DNA of 27,382 nucleotides from Gryganskiella cystojenkinii (GCA_015852425.1 JAAAIG010000524.1:1-27382), one strand, 5' to 3'; counted from the stretch's first letter, positions 1 through 10,175 are shown. The notes: a model not told the origin generated them from the sequence alone. A program made the numbers and translations.

Positions 1-194
1 CAGTCACATATCTCACACGTGATATCTGGCGGAAGGGGATGGTGACGAGACTAGGTTGTCCCCCATTTGTGTTTGTATTTGTTGTGTCCGAGAAAAGAAA
101 AAGAAGGGTCGAATGGAAATAATAAAAAAAAAAAAAAGAACATTCCTTCGCTTCTTTGACATGCGTCCTTTTTTTTAAATAAAAAAATGCTTAC

Positions 195-704
195 CAAAAT
201 CTTCTCTTGGAGCGCCATCCACATCAGCTGGAAGATTGACTTGGGCTTGCGCTTGGGGATCTCATTCCTTCCAAAGAACTGTTCACGGTCAGCAATCGAG
301 ACTTTGTCGACTGGTGGTGTGTCAACAAAAGCCTTCTCGTCGTCGCCCGAGGTCACAACGGCAGAAAGGGGTTGACGGTCCGAGGTCGAGAGACCCTTGG
401 TTGGGTTGGCATGAAGACCGGCAAGGACACCCTGGACACCGCCATAGGTGGCTAAGGTCGCGGTCGACTTTGGGTCAATCAGGTCCATGAGCTCATCACT
501 CGTGAAGGTGAATGGACCATTGTTGACAGGGCGGGGATCAGCAATTGTCACATTCGTGTCGGAGTGGTCCTGGTCATGGAGAGCAGCAATGTCAATGGAA
601 CCAGACCCAAAATTGTTGTTGTTGTTGGTATTACTGTCTTTTGATGGGGGATCTGCTGGTTCGATGTGTGTCCTGGACGAGTCCAGGTCTAGTTTGTTGT
701 CCAT
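195..704 (-). CDS. P-type Ca2+-transporting ATPase (PMCA/PMC1 type), first exon only
   Basis: This is the N-terminal exon of a calcium pump that uses ATP to move Ca2+ out of the cytosol, in fungi usually into the vacuole. Exon 1 runs from the ATG at 704 down to 195 (170 codons, phase 0) and ends at a GTAAGC donor at 194-189. The first 65 or so residues are a polar, Asn/Asp-rich cytosolic leader. Then come FTFTSDELMDLIDPKS, an LxGLxxNPTKGLS segment, and DREQFFGRNEIPKRKPKSIF followed by QLMWMALQEKIL, the standard order just before transmembrane helix 1 in the PMCA/Pmc1 family. All catalytic parts (DKTGT, the ATP-binding domain, the helices) would lie beyond the left edge. The frame stays open past the donor but turns into low-complexity sequence with no family similarity, which supports the splice. 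The gene is cut by the window, not visibly broken. Confidence 0.9.
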
Positions 705-1427
705 GGTGACGAAATTTGTACGAGAAGGGGAAGGAGAGGGTTTAAAAAAAAGGGGAGGTTGTTGTCGTTTGCACTATCCGTTGTTCGCTGCTCGGAAGTG
801 GGGCGGGGAGACAGCGAAGGAGAGAGGGAGGGAGGTGGTGCGAGAACAAGGGAGAGAGAGAGAAAGAAGGTTTGATGATATCAACCAACGGCAACGATAG
901 AATGAAAGAGGAAGAGGAGAGTAGGGAACAGAGTAGAAGTGAAGGAGACAAAGTTGCTATATGGAAAAGGTTTGCCAGGGCCGACAGTAAAGCGAAGAGA
1001 GTGCGTCGGGAGAGGGAGAAGAATAAAGAGTAACTGTGGCGTTGCTGTTCCCCGGAGTTGTTCTTCTCGGTGAAAAAAGGGAATTGTAGGAGAGACGATT
1101 GAGAAGACAAAGAGAGGAAAAGAAGAGAGTAAAAGGATGAAAAGGTTGGCAAAGTATGTCCTTTTATTTGCACACACAAGACCCGGTCCACAGCTCGTCG
1201 TTGCACCACCTGCCCTAAGCGCTTGCCACAGAGTTGGGGCAGGGTTTACAAAGACGGAAAGCATCACATCTAAGGCGAGTTCATGGAAGCTTAAGAAAAA
1301 AAAAATAGAAGCCTTCCTTCTTTCGAGAGAGCACTAAACCCTGACCTTGCCTGAGCTGACTTTTTTTTTGCCCCTCTCTCTCACAGAAATCTTAGAAGTC
1401 CAACCGGACACCCTCCGAATTCGAAGA

Positions 1428-1461
1428 AGGAATCGATCCTCTTTGAGAGGATTCAATTCCT
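1428..1461. repeat. Short imperfect hairpin in intergenic DNA
   Basis: Outer arms AGGAAT and ATTCCT enclose a perfect 7-bp inner stem (ATCCTCT / AGAGGAT) closed by a TTG loop. A CG/TCA internal loop separates the two stems. This is seen directly in the sequence; the function is unknown. Confidence 0.6.
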
Positions 1462-3400
1462 TAAATTTCGCTAAACACTCTGGTTAGTGTAGCGTGCCTT
1501 CTCTCGAGAGTCTCCGAGTCGTCATCGTTTTTCACCATTCGATATGAAGGCTATTTGATACTTTTAAGTCGCGGATGATGTAAATGTGCGTGAGAGAATA
1601 ACACGCAGTGGCGACAAACCGCCAACCTGACTGCCGAACAAAAAAAAAAGCAGCCAGTTACCGTACGTTTTATGGTGGATTTTATGATTATTGATGGGAG
1701 TCTTCACGCAAGCTCATTGGAGTAGACGTGAGAAAAGGCACACAATCGTTGTTGTTTTTGTGCAATGGCTGCAGAAAAAAAAATGGAACGACACAATGTA
1801 ACCAAGGCCCTCTTAGGGGGAAAGGAACGGGCTCAAGCCTTTGTCCAACTTAGATTGTTCTATTCTTCGGTGCAAACATGAAAAGAGCATGAATGCCGAG
1901 AAATCCTATGAAAGTTGATGGACAGACTGCAATTTTTGGCGTTATTGGTGGAATGAAATTTGAACTGCGACCGTACTCGCATGATGGGAAAAGAGAGAGA
2001 TACCCAGGGTTTTCCTTTCAGAAGGGTACATATCCCTTGCCGAAAGCATATGAGTTCAAATGTTCAACCTCATCGTGACCATCCAGCAATAACTTATCAT
2101 CAATATACTGCAGCATCGATGAGCAGTTCAAGGTGTCAGATTTTGCCCCAAAAATACATGCGCGTCGAGAATAAAGAAAGAGGAGAGAGCGCTTTATTTT
2201 TTTTGCTTGCCAGCGAACCTGCCGTTGCGACAGTCCGAGAGTAGCACAAGACCAACAAAGCGCAGAGCGAGGCTGTGTCACCAAACAAATAAAAAAACAG
2301 GGGAAAAACTAGAAGATGAATAGAAACAAGGGAAACTTCGATTTCTTTTTGTTTTAGGGTAGAGATCACATTTTTGGGTTCAACCCTGTCAATTTATCCA
2401 GCGACAGCACGCCTTTATGGTTTTGGGGGATACATGTCCTAAGATGGACAAGAAGCATTTCTATGATAGCCGCTGCATACCTGGAGAGTAACTGAAGATA
2501 AAAAGATGCAAGTTTCCTTGCAGGAAGCACAATGGAATGAGAAGCAGATCAAGCAAAAAAAATCGCTCAAGGATTTGAAAGGAAACTGGGGAACCTTCCC
2601 TCTTTTCTCGGCGACTTTGCCCTGTCGTTCCTTTGAGCAGAAATGAGCTCCACGTGTACTAAAGCAGACAAAACAAAGAGAAAGGATTTGCAAATACCTT
2701 TTCCCTCGGTAAATCCTCTTTTTTTTCCTTGTCTCCTTCAAGACTTGTTCGTCGACGCCCTGAAGGTTTTGTTGTAGAATCTGAAGAAAGAAAAACGAAA
2801 TATACAGTATGTCATTCTAGAACCAATAGATACCCCACGAGATGACCGTACCTTGAACTGTTTCGTTGGAGAAATTGTTCGGCTAAGTCGCAGCCAACTC
2901 AGAAACTGAGACATATTGGATTCCCAAAAGTCCAAAATCACATTTTTCTATTTCTGACTTTTCTCCTATGCCGCTCTTTTAACCCTTCATCCACTGTAGC
3001 ACCTGTCAGACCTGACCAGCAGAAGGGCACAGCGATCGAGAGACCTTTCACTCCTATCTTGTTAGTCACTCCGTCTCTCTGCTTGGAAAGCGAAGAAAAC
3101 GAGGAAAACGTGTCGGCGAGCGGTTGTTTATTGTCCATGGCAAAGTCGAAAAAGAAAATGCAAGATATCATTGTTTACGTCCTGCCTTTAGTTTTGATTT
3201 GCTTTGTTTGTTCTTTTTTTTAATGGAATCCTTCTGCTCTTTCAAGAAGGCAAGCGGATAGAAGCCTTGGAAACTGTTCGCAAGAATGGGAGGGGGACAG
3301 GAGTGTCTCAACATCGATTCCAGGGTTCTGGAAACTCTGGATCTCTCCGTCTCTTCTCTCCCCTATCATGATATGACGATCAAGTTTACAGTGGCGTTGG

Positions 3401-3445
3401 CTTACCGTTTTTTTTTGTCTCTCTTCATAAAAAACGGTAGGTAAG
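3401..3445. repeat. Inverted repeat with poly-T/poly-A arms
   Basis: GCTTACCGTTTTTT on the left can pair with AAAAAACGGTAGGTAAG on the right, with a four-base bulge (GTAG/TAGG) in the right arm and a pyrimidine-rich loop. It could be a remnant of a small inverted-repeat element or a chance structure about 500 bases upstream of LAMTOR2. Confidence 0.5.
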
Positions 3446-3518
3446 TTTCACCACTAGTTGGTCAATGGACGAATTTCGAGAGCTACCAGCGAGACACACT
3501 ACTACCGCTTCCTTCCAT

Positions 3519-3521
<3 letters not shown>

Positions 3522-3562
<41 letters not shown>
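3522..3562. repeat. (TC)n dinucleotide microsatellite
   Basis: About 20 uninterrupted TC units lie in the LAMTOR2 upstream region. Similar but shorter CT-rich tracts occur elsewhere in the spacer. Confidence 0.95.
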
Positions 3563-3564
<2 letters not shown>

Positions 3565-3951
3565 TAAATTCTCGCTCAAGACCGATTACCTTCCAGTCAT
3601 TCCAGTCTTGCCAAATTTTTAGACTCTACAACAAAAGATGTCGTTTCGCATAACAAAGACACGGACGACAAACAATTACATAGATCTTACAACAAAGATT
3701 GCTCTTTTTGTTCGTTGGAAATATTCTTTGGTCGACCCTCACATTGTTGGTCAGTGCGACGGAAGAAAGAAACGACGGAATGACAGCCGGAAGGCAAAGC
3801 GCAGATGAGATGGAGGACGCTTTTTTTCTATGGCAGTAAAGCCATAGGCAACGCGGAAGAGTCACGTGATCACCAAAAGACGTTCAATTTTCAGAATTGC
3901 AAGCATTCATTTCAAACCATTGCTCTTACCATCACATCATTATAACGAACC

Positions 3952-4648
3952 ATGCTCAAGCCAAAACTTATTTCTCAAGTACTTCAACAAGCAACCACAG
4001 GAGGCGTCAAGGCAACAATGTAATTTCTCGCTAAGGACACAAAGCTCTTTTTCCAGCTCTTATGCCCTTCTGATCGTGTAATCCCCCCCCCCTCCCCGCT
4101 CCTCTCCCTCCCCATTAACATAAACTTGGACGGCCTTTATATATTTTTTTTTACTTTTTCGTAGACTGTTGAATCCTGAGGGTTCTTTGCTGGCATTCGC
4201 TGCCCAGTCGGATAGAGATGCTCGAATCTATGGCGCCATCGCTTCCAACATCTGGACCATCTACATGAAGCATTCCAAACCCGAAGTTGGACCATTATCA
4301 TTTCTGATGCTCGAATGCGAGGTAAATTTGCGCAAGCTCACGACATGGAAACCTTTGGCGTTCTCGACTTTGACTTTTCGGATTGTTAGGCGTTCTTTCA
4401 GTTGGGCGTTATGTACAGGCGAAAAAAGAAGGAAAAAAAAAATCGTCCTAATTCTCCCTTTTCTTCTCCTTACTTTACAAAAATGAAAACTTTTACTTTA
4501 GGAAGGAAAAGTCGCAATCACGGTCGTGAGCACAATGATCCTGTGTCTAGTGGCAAGGGATGATGTGGAACTCGGAATCCTCAAGGCGAAATCTGAAGCA
4601 TTGACACGGCACTTGGAGGAACCACTGAGCAGGGTTGCAGGATACTAA
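3952..4648 (+). CDS. LAMTOR2: LAMTOR2/p14 homolog, Ragulator roadblock subunit
   Basis: LAMTOR2 is a roadblock/LC7-fold subunit of the Ragulator (LAMTOR) complex, which anchors Rag GTPases on the lysosome or vacuole so that amino acids can activate TORC1. Three exons, 3952-4019, 4165-4321 and 4502-4648, join to 123 residues; the human protein has 125. Introns are 4020-4164 (GTAATT...TAG) and 4322-4501 (GTAAAT...TAG). Residues 1-20 read MLKPKLISQVLQQATTGGVK, matching the human start. The core LLNPEGSLLAF, then IASNIWTIY, then the exon-2/3 junction CEGKVAIT match the family in order. The C-terminus LKAKSEALTRHLEEPLSRVA is nearly the animal sequence. The first intron contains a C-rich tract (4081-4115). 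It is transcribed towards the orphan gene at 5308-7427, so the two are convergent. No feature suggests a pseudogene. Confidence 0.95.
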
Positions 4649-5307
4649 AATTTTGGAAGCGCTTAGTCTTGAGAAAGACACAAATGTCTGTCGAGGATCC
4701 AAAGGAACGGAGGCATATCGACACCAAGAAGGAGGAGGGCAGAGGGATCCAGATAACCTCTTGTGCATTATACTCAACATCAATACCACACTTATCGCTC
4801 CTCTCTGAACAAAACAAGACACTTTTCTTGACTGGATCTCTCTTTTGGAAAGCTGGGCAGGAACCCTTTACCAACTGAATGAAAAAAAAACTTTCAAGAA
4901 ACATGTGTATGGTGTCTATGTAACTCTCCATGGATCTGTCCCATCCCTTTTTTCATCATTAAAGCAACTACAAGGCATGCACACAAGCCTGGATGCTCCA
5001 ATTACTTTCTGATCAAAGACCGAGCAAAAGATTACGTTGAGTGAGTGGGAAGAAGAAATGCTCTCGTCCCCTTGGGCCAAGTCAGCAGACTCGCACAAAA
5101 AAATAAGATCAAAGAAGATGGTGACACAAGGAAGGAGGCAGGGAAATGACGGCATGGTTTGCCCAATAATGCAAGAAAACGACGTGGGACCAACGTTTCG
5201 GCAAAAATGAAACTTTTGTGATTCGATGCTCCAGGGAACTACCAGAAAGCGCCATCGCGTGATGCCTCTTTATAGGATCCTTATTATGCCATTGATAAAT
5301 TAAAATA
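4649..5307. other. Convergent intergenic region
   Basis: These 659 bases lie between the stop codons of LAMTOR2 (plus) and the orphan gene (minus), so they hold both 3' ends. Short open frames on both strands show no recognisable similarity and I consider them noise. No clear terminator-like structure is visible. Confidence 0.6.
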
Positions 5308-7427
5308 TTAGAAGTCATAGTCGTCTATGCTGCTGTCGTCGTCCTCCTCGGCCACGACTTGCTTCTTGATAAACGTCGAAGGCCCCACCACAGCCGCTGC
5401 GACTGCGGCCGTAGCCGCTGAGGCCGCAGCTCTGTAATCAAAGAGGTGTTTGCGAGAAGGTGCAGCTGAGGTAGGGGCAGGGGCAAGAGCCAGCGCGACT
5501 GAGGGGTACCCTCCAATCTTTGATTCCGAGAGGATCGATGACGATGATGGATCGGAGATCGCAAGCTGAGGTTGGACAACGGGTTGGCCTGATCCAAAAT
5601 ATCCCATGAAACTTGCACCCGTGTTGTAAAGCGAAGTAAAAGTTCCCATAATGGACGGGGCTGCAACCACCGGCACTGCTGCAGCTACGGTTTCCTGTTC
5701 TAAACTTGATCGACTGGACTTGAATGTATCGACCGAAACGACCGATTCCTTGTCAATATCTTTGTCAGGATAACCCTTGCTCTGTATTGCTATCGTTGAT
5801 GCCGTCGACTTGACTGTGGCTGCTTCTGCTGCTTCTGCTGCTGCCGGGTATTTTTGGCCATGGATGTCGAGCGGTGTTGAAGGATTGAATGGGTCAACCG
5901 GGTAGTGCTCGTCCGGCTCTGCCGAAATAGAAATGGTTTCGCGAATCTTTGCCTGTGGACTCATAGCTGCATTTGTGGAATATTGACCGTCGCCTTGAAG
6001 TGCCGGCTCCTCCGTCTCAGGTTCCGAAAGCAAGGATCTCTTGACATATTCCGAGGACCCACCTCCCCGTTTGTCCGCTGTGGCCGCACCGTTGAATTCC
6101 GCACTCTGGGTATCTGCTACAGAGAAAATATCGCTTCTCTTGTTGCCTTTGTTTTTGAGATCGAGGGTCATCATTTTCAGTTCTTGATCGAACGCATCCT
6201 CACCGCCAACAAAGGAGGAAGCCATGGACGGTGTTGGTGCCGCTGCTGATCTCGTTGGGACCTCTTGTGTCTGGCGCACTCTCGCGGGTCGATTCCAGAG
6301 ATCGTCATCCTCAAACTCTCCAGAACCCAAAGACTTGCCCACCACGACTTTTTTTCTGGGCCATTGATCGTCGTCTTCATCAAGCCGCAATAGCCCTCTC
6401 CTCTCAGCTGCACGAATAGCGGATTTCCGTTTCGCCACAATGGCAGCCTCTTCCTTGTCGCGCAATGCCTCCTCCTGAGCAGTCATCTGTCTCGCAATCC
6501 TCTCCTAGTTAGGTCAAACAATGTGTTGCGGGACAATAAAAATATGATGGTAAAGTCAATCGTCCGCTCCAGAATATTAAAAAAACGTGTCGAGGGATGA
6601 CAGGAGGTATGTGCGGTCTGCGTCCTACAACAAAAAAGTATTCGTTGGGACCATGGTGTGATGTCGGTGCAGATAAATTGTAGTGGTGACAATACCTGTT
6701 CTGAAATGAGCGCATCAACATCAATCACTTCCTCTGCATCCTCGTCTTCCGCTACCTCCTCCACTTCATTTTCTTCGTCACTGGAAAACAGATTTCTTTG
6801 TCGACTTTTGGGGACGCGCATCCTTTGAGCGACTGGGGCAAGGCTGACCAAGTGCGGCGTGGATACTGTTGCCTCCTTGGCATGTATCCTCAAAGAGTTG
6901 TCGATTATGCCCTTTGAACCTGGTTCGTCGCCCTCCTCGCTGTCATCATCGTGGTAAGACTCGAACGCCGTGACTCTCTTCCTCCTCTCCCTCCTCCTCC
7001 TCCTGTCATCTGAGTCCCCTCCCCCTCCATCCTCCTCCTCCTCCTCATCATCATCATCATCCCGATAGGGTTCTTGAAAAGGATTGGGTTTCCGCTGACG
7101 CTCGACGTGACTCGAGTACCGTGAGAATCGACCGTTGGAGAGGGTTGAGGGCCAAGCGTTTTCCAGAGGAGGTTGGGTTGTCCTTTTAGTATATGGTGAG
7201 GAAGAAGAGGAAGAGGACTGTGCGAGGAAGGATTGAAGACGAGCCCGTGAGCTTTGATGACGAAGCTGTTGTTGTTGTCGTTGCTCTTGAATGAGGTCAT
7301 GGTCGTCTTCATCATCGGTATAGTCCTCAGGTCCTGACGAATCGTCCAAGTAAACAGACCTCGAGGAGAGGTTGTCCCGTTGCTTTTGAGGGAAACAAGG
7401 ACAGAAAAGAGAGAGTCTTCTACCCAT
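5308..7427 (-). CDS. Orphan acidic, low-complexity protein with possible N-terminal acylation
   Basis: I do not recognise this protein. Exon 1 is 7427-6696 and exon 2 is 6504-5308; the 191-base intron (donor GTATTG, acceptor CTAG) joins ...DALISEQ to ERIARQMTAQEEAL... in phase 0, giving 642 residues. A TAG lies in frame just upstream of the ATG, which fixes the start. The N-terminus MGRRLSLFCPCF has Gly2 and Ser6, as in N-myristoylation sites, and a CPC pair suited to palmitoylation, so membrane tethering is plausible (inferred). Residues about 110-160 are Asp/Glu- then Arg-rich (EEEEEDGGGG followed by DRRRRRERRKR). The junction region is a charged helix likely to form a coiled coil. The C-terminal half is Ala/Ser-rich and ends in EEDDDSSIDDYDF. 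Most of the chain should be disordered. No enzyme motif is visible. Confidence 0.82.
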
Positions 7428-7849
7428 GGCCTAGGTAGGGTACAATGTATAAATGAGACGGGAGCAGGGAAATGAGAATGGGATTTGGGTGTGGGGAGGT
7501 AATAATGGATGCAAAGTGAACGATAAAAAAGGTGGAGGGAACAGGAATGAAAAAAAGAGAGCAATGACCCGAAAAAAGAGCAGCCAACGTGCGGTCGGGT
7601 TCACTTCACTCTTCACACGCTTTTTATTTCTCCTGTGGTGTGGTTTGTGGGGTGTCTGCATGCAGAACGACAAGGGAACAGCCCACGTCGACGAGACTCT
7701 TCTTCCTTGGCATCCACACACCCTGTCGAACATTGTCTGTACTCCTCTGTGGAAAACGACAGTAAAAGAAGGGAAAACGACAGTAAAGAAGAGAAAAAGA
7801 ACGGGGGTTGTCCAGTGTCGACAGGTTAAGCGGTGAGAGATCGCGAGTT
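7428..7849. other. Intergenic spacer: orphan promoter and CENP-X 3' end
   Basis: This 422-base spacer lies between two tandem minus-strand genes. It contains a short tandem duplication (7751-7791) and is purine-rich on the plus strand. A TTTATACAT sequence lies about 20 bases upstream of the orphan gene ATG on its strand. I see no further gene. Confidence 0.55.
7751..7791. repeat. Two-copy tandem repeat of about 20 bases
   Basis: The unit GAAAACGACAGTAAAGAAG occurs twice back to back, with one A inserted in the first copy. It lies in the spacer upstream of the orphan gene. Confidence 0.85.
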
Positions 7850-8546
7850 TTAAAAGTCCATGAGGAGTTGTGGGGTGATCGCCTCCAGGGAATCGAGTTC
7901 GATCAGGGTCTCGTCATCCTTCAGTTCTTCGTCTTCCTGTTCCCGTTGGTACGCTGCTGTCCTGTGAAGGGCCTCGATCGTGAACAATCTCAGAAACTCG
8001 GCCGACAGTTCCATGGCATCCTTTTGGGCTGTTCATGTTTTCGAAGAAGTTCAGAAACAAACAAAAAGATCTGTTAGTTTGGAGGGAGAAAATAATGTCG
8101 ACAAAACCTGTCGCGCAACTGCAGTCGTCCATCCCGAATAAATACCTTTGATCCCTGGATCGGTCCAGACACCCTTGAAAATCGCCTGCATGGTCTCCTG
8201 CAAAAGTGAACAAAACAATAACGAGCCGTCAGTCAACGGTTTTTCTTTGGATTCTGCAGCAAGAACCAGTTGGAAATGAATAAAAGGTCGGAAAACATAC
8301 AGGTCGGAAGCCTGGTTGGTTCTCGTCCTCGCCATCGTCGTCCTCTTGCGCATGTCGCGTCGAGGCAGAGGTGCTTTCGCCTGTGGACTTGGTTTGTTGG
8401 GCCTGATTTCTACGACGACGGAGATCCTCCTCCATTTCGGCCTCAAGCTCATCGTCAAGTTCTTGCGCGGCAGGACGTTTCTCTTTCCGTCTTTGTTTCC
8501 GTTCTTGTTCGCTCCAGCTGTCAAAGTCCATGTCGTCGTCCTCCAT
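7850..8546 (-). CDS. CENPX: CENP-X / MHF2 homolog, histone-fold protein
   Basis: CENP-X pairs with CENP-S (MHF1) through a histone fold. The pair works at the kinetochore (CENP-T-W-S-X) and with FANCM helicase at stalled replication forks. Three exons, 8546-8301, 8197-8146 and 8028-7850, join to 158 residues. Introns are 8300-8198 (GTATGT...CAG) and 8145-8029 (GTATTT...CAG). Residues from about 79 follow the family in order: GFRPETMQAIFKGVW, then DAMELSAEFLRLFTIEALHR, then IELDSLEAITPQLLMDF. The end matches the LEKVLPQLLLDF terminus of human CENP-X. Residues 1-78 are an extra, charged, disordered region (MEDDDMDFDSW..., DDELEAEMEEDLRRRR) absent from the human protein, which has only about 80 residues in total. 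The ATG sits just after a (CA)n leader on the coding strand. It is one of three genes running leftward in tandem, between the orphan and the Rxt2-like gene. Confidence 0.9.
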
Positions 8547-8894
8547 GTGTATTAGTATGTATGTGTGTGTGTATGTGTGGTGTGTGTATGTGCGTGCGTG
8601 CGTGTGGTGGTAAGTGACTGCTGCGACGATAGAATAAGAAAGGATCTACGAGATGAATGCAAAGAAAGATTGACGGAACATCTAAGCGCGCTCTCCCAGC
8701 AGCCGTCTTGGACCCTGAGTGTCATTCGCAAAGAGGCCTTTGCAGGCTGGTCGAGTATAGCACCCCTTAATTTCCAGTGACCCATTGCCAAACTTTGGTG
8801 GCGTGCATGCATTTCTTTAAAAATTTTTTTATTATCACTGAAGATTAATATGTACAAAATGGTTTGAAAGAGAGAAAGAGAGAGAGTACTCTCA
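8547..8894. other. Intergenic spacer with CENP-X leader
   Basis: This 348-base spacer separates the Rxt2-like stop from the CENP-X ATG. It starts with an alternating TG/CG-rich tract (8554-8612) and contains GCAAAG-AGGC-CTTTGC, a 6-bp hairpin at about 8728-8743. A purine tract (8869-8886) lies near the Rxt2-like 3' end. No gene is visible. Confidence 0.6.
8554..8612. repeat. Degenerate (TG)n / (TGCG)n microsatellite
   Basis: Alternating purine-pyrimidine sequence (TGTGTATG, TGTGTG and TGCG units) lies directly upstream of the CENP-X start, so its transcript leader would be CA-rich. Alternating tracts of this kind can adopt Z-DNA (established property); no role is shown here. Confidence 0.9.
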
Positions 8895-10175
8895 TCATGC
8901 ATGCTTCTCCCGATGATGCTGTTGTTGCATAAACTGAGAGTGTGAACTCTTTCCATTTGCCTTGGCCAACATGCGACGACGGAGTTCCTTTTCCCGCTTC
9001 TCCTTCAGTTTCTTCCAGAGTTGCTTTTTTTGTTTCGAAACATGGTTCACTGCGTCCCTGCTCTCGCTCAACAGATCAATGTACTGATTGCTGCAATTAA
9101 TGTTATCCTAGAGAGAATATTAAAGCAAAACACAAAACAAAAAAGAATAAAAAATGGTTAGTTCTAATCAAAAACAAAATGAAGTAAAACATACAAAAAA
9201 AAAAGACAGGTATGCGATGGAACAAGGGTCGACTTACCATTAACAGAGACAGCGTCTTTTGCACCTCCTCTTTGTCCTCGCCATGCTCCTTCCATTTTTT
9301 GTTGCCGGTAATGAACTCTTCTTGATCCGGCATTCCCATCAACGCGGTCGAGCAGCCCTCACCGAGCCCATAGCCGAGTTGAGGATACAGTGGGTCATCT
9401 CCTTGCAAGATAAGCGCCACTCGACTCATAATCTTGTTGACAGTCTTTTCCCGCTCAATCATCGCCATCGCATGTACAGCCATGATCTGCAATTGAGGAC
9501 TCTGAAAGAGCTTTCGAAGCTGGGGTCTCTGCAAAATCTCGGTAGAACTCTCCAGTGGGGACAGAATCTCGTTGATCTTGATCTCGGCATAAGGGTCCTC
9601 ATCCGAAAACGCCTCGTCTGCATCATCTGCAGCAGCAGTGCTTGCTCCTCCTCCACGGGAGGTGGGTCGTTGTTGCTGCTGTTGTTGTGGTTGTTGTCCA
9701 TCCGATCGATAATGATGGGGTTGCTTGTGTTGTGCAGACGTTACTACTGTTCTAGTCGACTTTGTGTTGGAAAAGGTGACGACGGCCGACTTGGCAGCAC
9801 TGGCTCGGATGTCATCATCCAGGTCCAGGCCCACCATGTCCTTGGAGGCGTCCGGGAAAGAGAGTCGACAGCCTCCCGTGACCATGTTTGCTCTGCGCTT
9901 CAGCTTATTGCCTCGATTGTGGGGTGCGAATCCAACGTCGTCCTCGTCTGAGGTATCGTCGTTCATCTTCCTTGCAACTATAACAGAAGGGTAAAATATC
10001 AAGTAAAAAGGTACATTGTAGAAAGGAATAAAAAATAAAATAAAAAAAAAGAAATGTCAGCTGATTGATGTCCCCTGGAGGCAATTTGGCAGGTCCGCCA
10101 GCCAATTCTTGAACGCAAAAACATACATGTTGTAGGTGCCGCCATGGGGATGGAGACTTCTGAGTAGTGAGCCAT
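8895..10175 (-). CDS. Rxt2-like subunit of the Rpd3L histone deacetylase complex
   Basis: Rxt2 is a fungal subunit of the large Rpd3/Sin3 deacetylase complex. Exons 10175-10127, 9977-9238 and 9107-8895 join to 333 residues. Introns are 10126-9978 (GTATGT...TAG) and 9237-9108 (GTAAGT...TAG). The recognition rests on NRGNKLKRRANMV at residues 37-49, the basic segment at the front of Rxt2_N domains. It is supported by a later block (DPYAEIKINEILSPLES, then LRKLFQSPQLQIMAVHAMAM) resembling the part of the domain that follows a long linker. A Gln/His-rich linker lies between them. The end is a basic helix (KQKKQLWKKLKEKREKELRR) and a Gln/His tail. The start is uncertain: a possible upstream exon at 10350-10289 would splice in frame onto 10179 or 10176 and add about 21 residues. 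The family call is from memory of the motif, not a search. Confidence 0.72.

Larger units (their letters stand above)
705..3951. other. 3.2-kb intergenic spacer between divergent genes
   Basis: This spacer must hold the promoters of the Ca2+-ATPase (leftward) and LAMTOR2 (rightward). Positions 705-1140 are strongly purine-rich on the plus strand, so the ATPase leader is pyrimidine-rich. The middle holds short open frames on both strands, none recognisable and none with a convincing exon chain. It also contains two hairpins (1428-1461 and 3401-3445) and a (CT)n run at 3522-3562. The short frames at 1893-2078 (plus) and 2720-2911 (minus, two pieces) look somewhat coding-like but could not be assigned. 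I found no tRNA with a matching T-arm. Confidence 0.6.

Noticed and set aside
9259..9951. 230-codon plus-strand frame
   Set aside because: It is antisense to exon 2 of the Rxt2-like gene and has no recognisable motif.
10107..10126. A 19-base intron (GTATGT...CAAG) in the Rxt2-like 5' region
   Set aside because: It is too short for splicing and gives a stop codon at the junction; using the same donor with the TAG acceptor at 9979-9978 keeps the frame.
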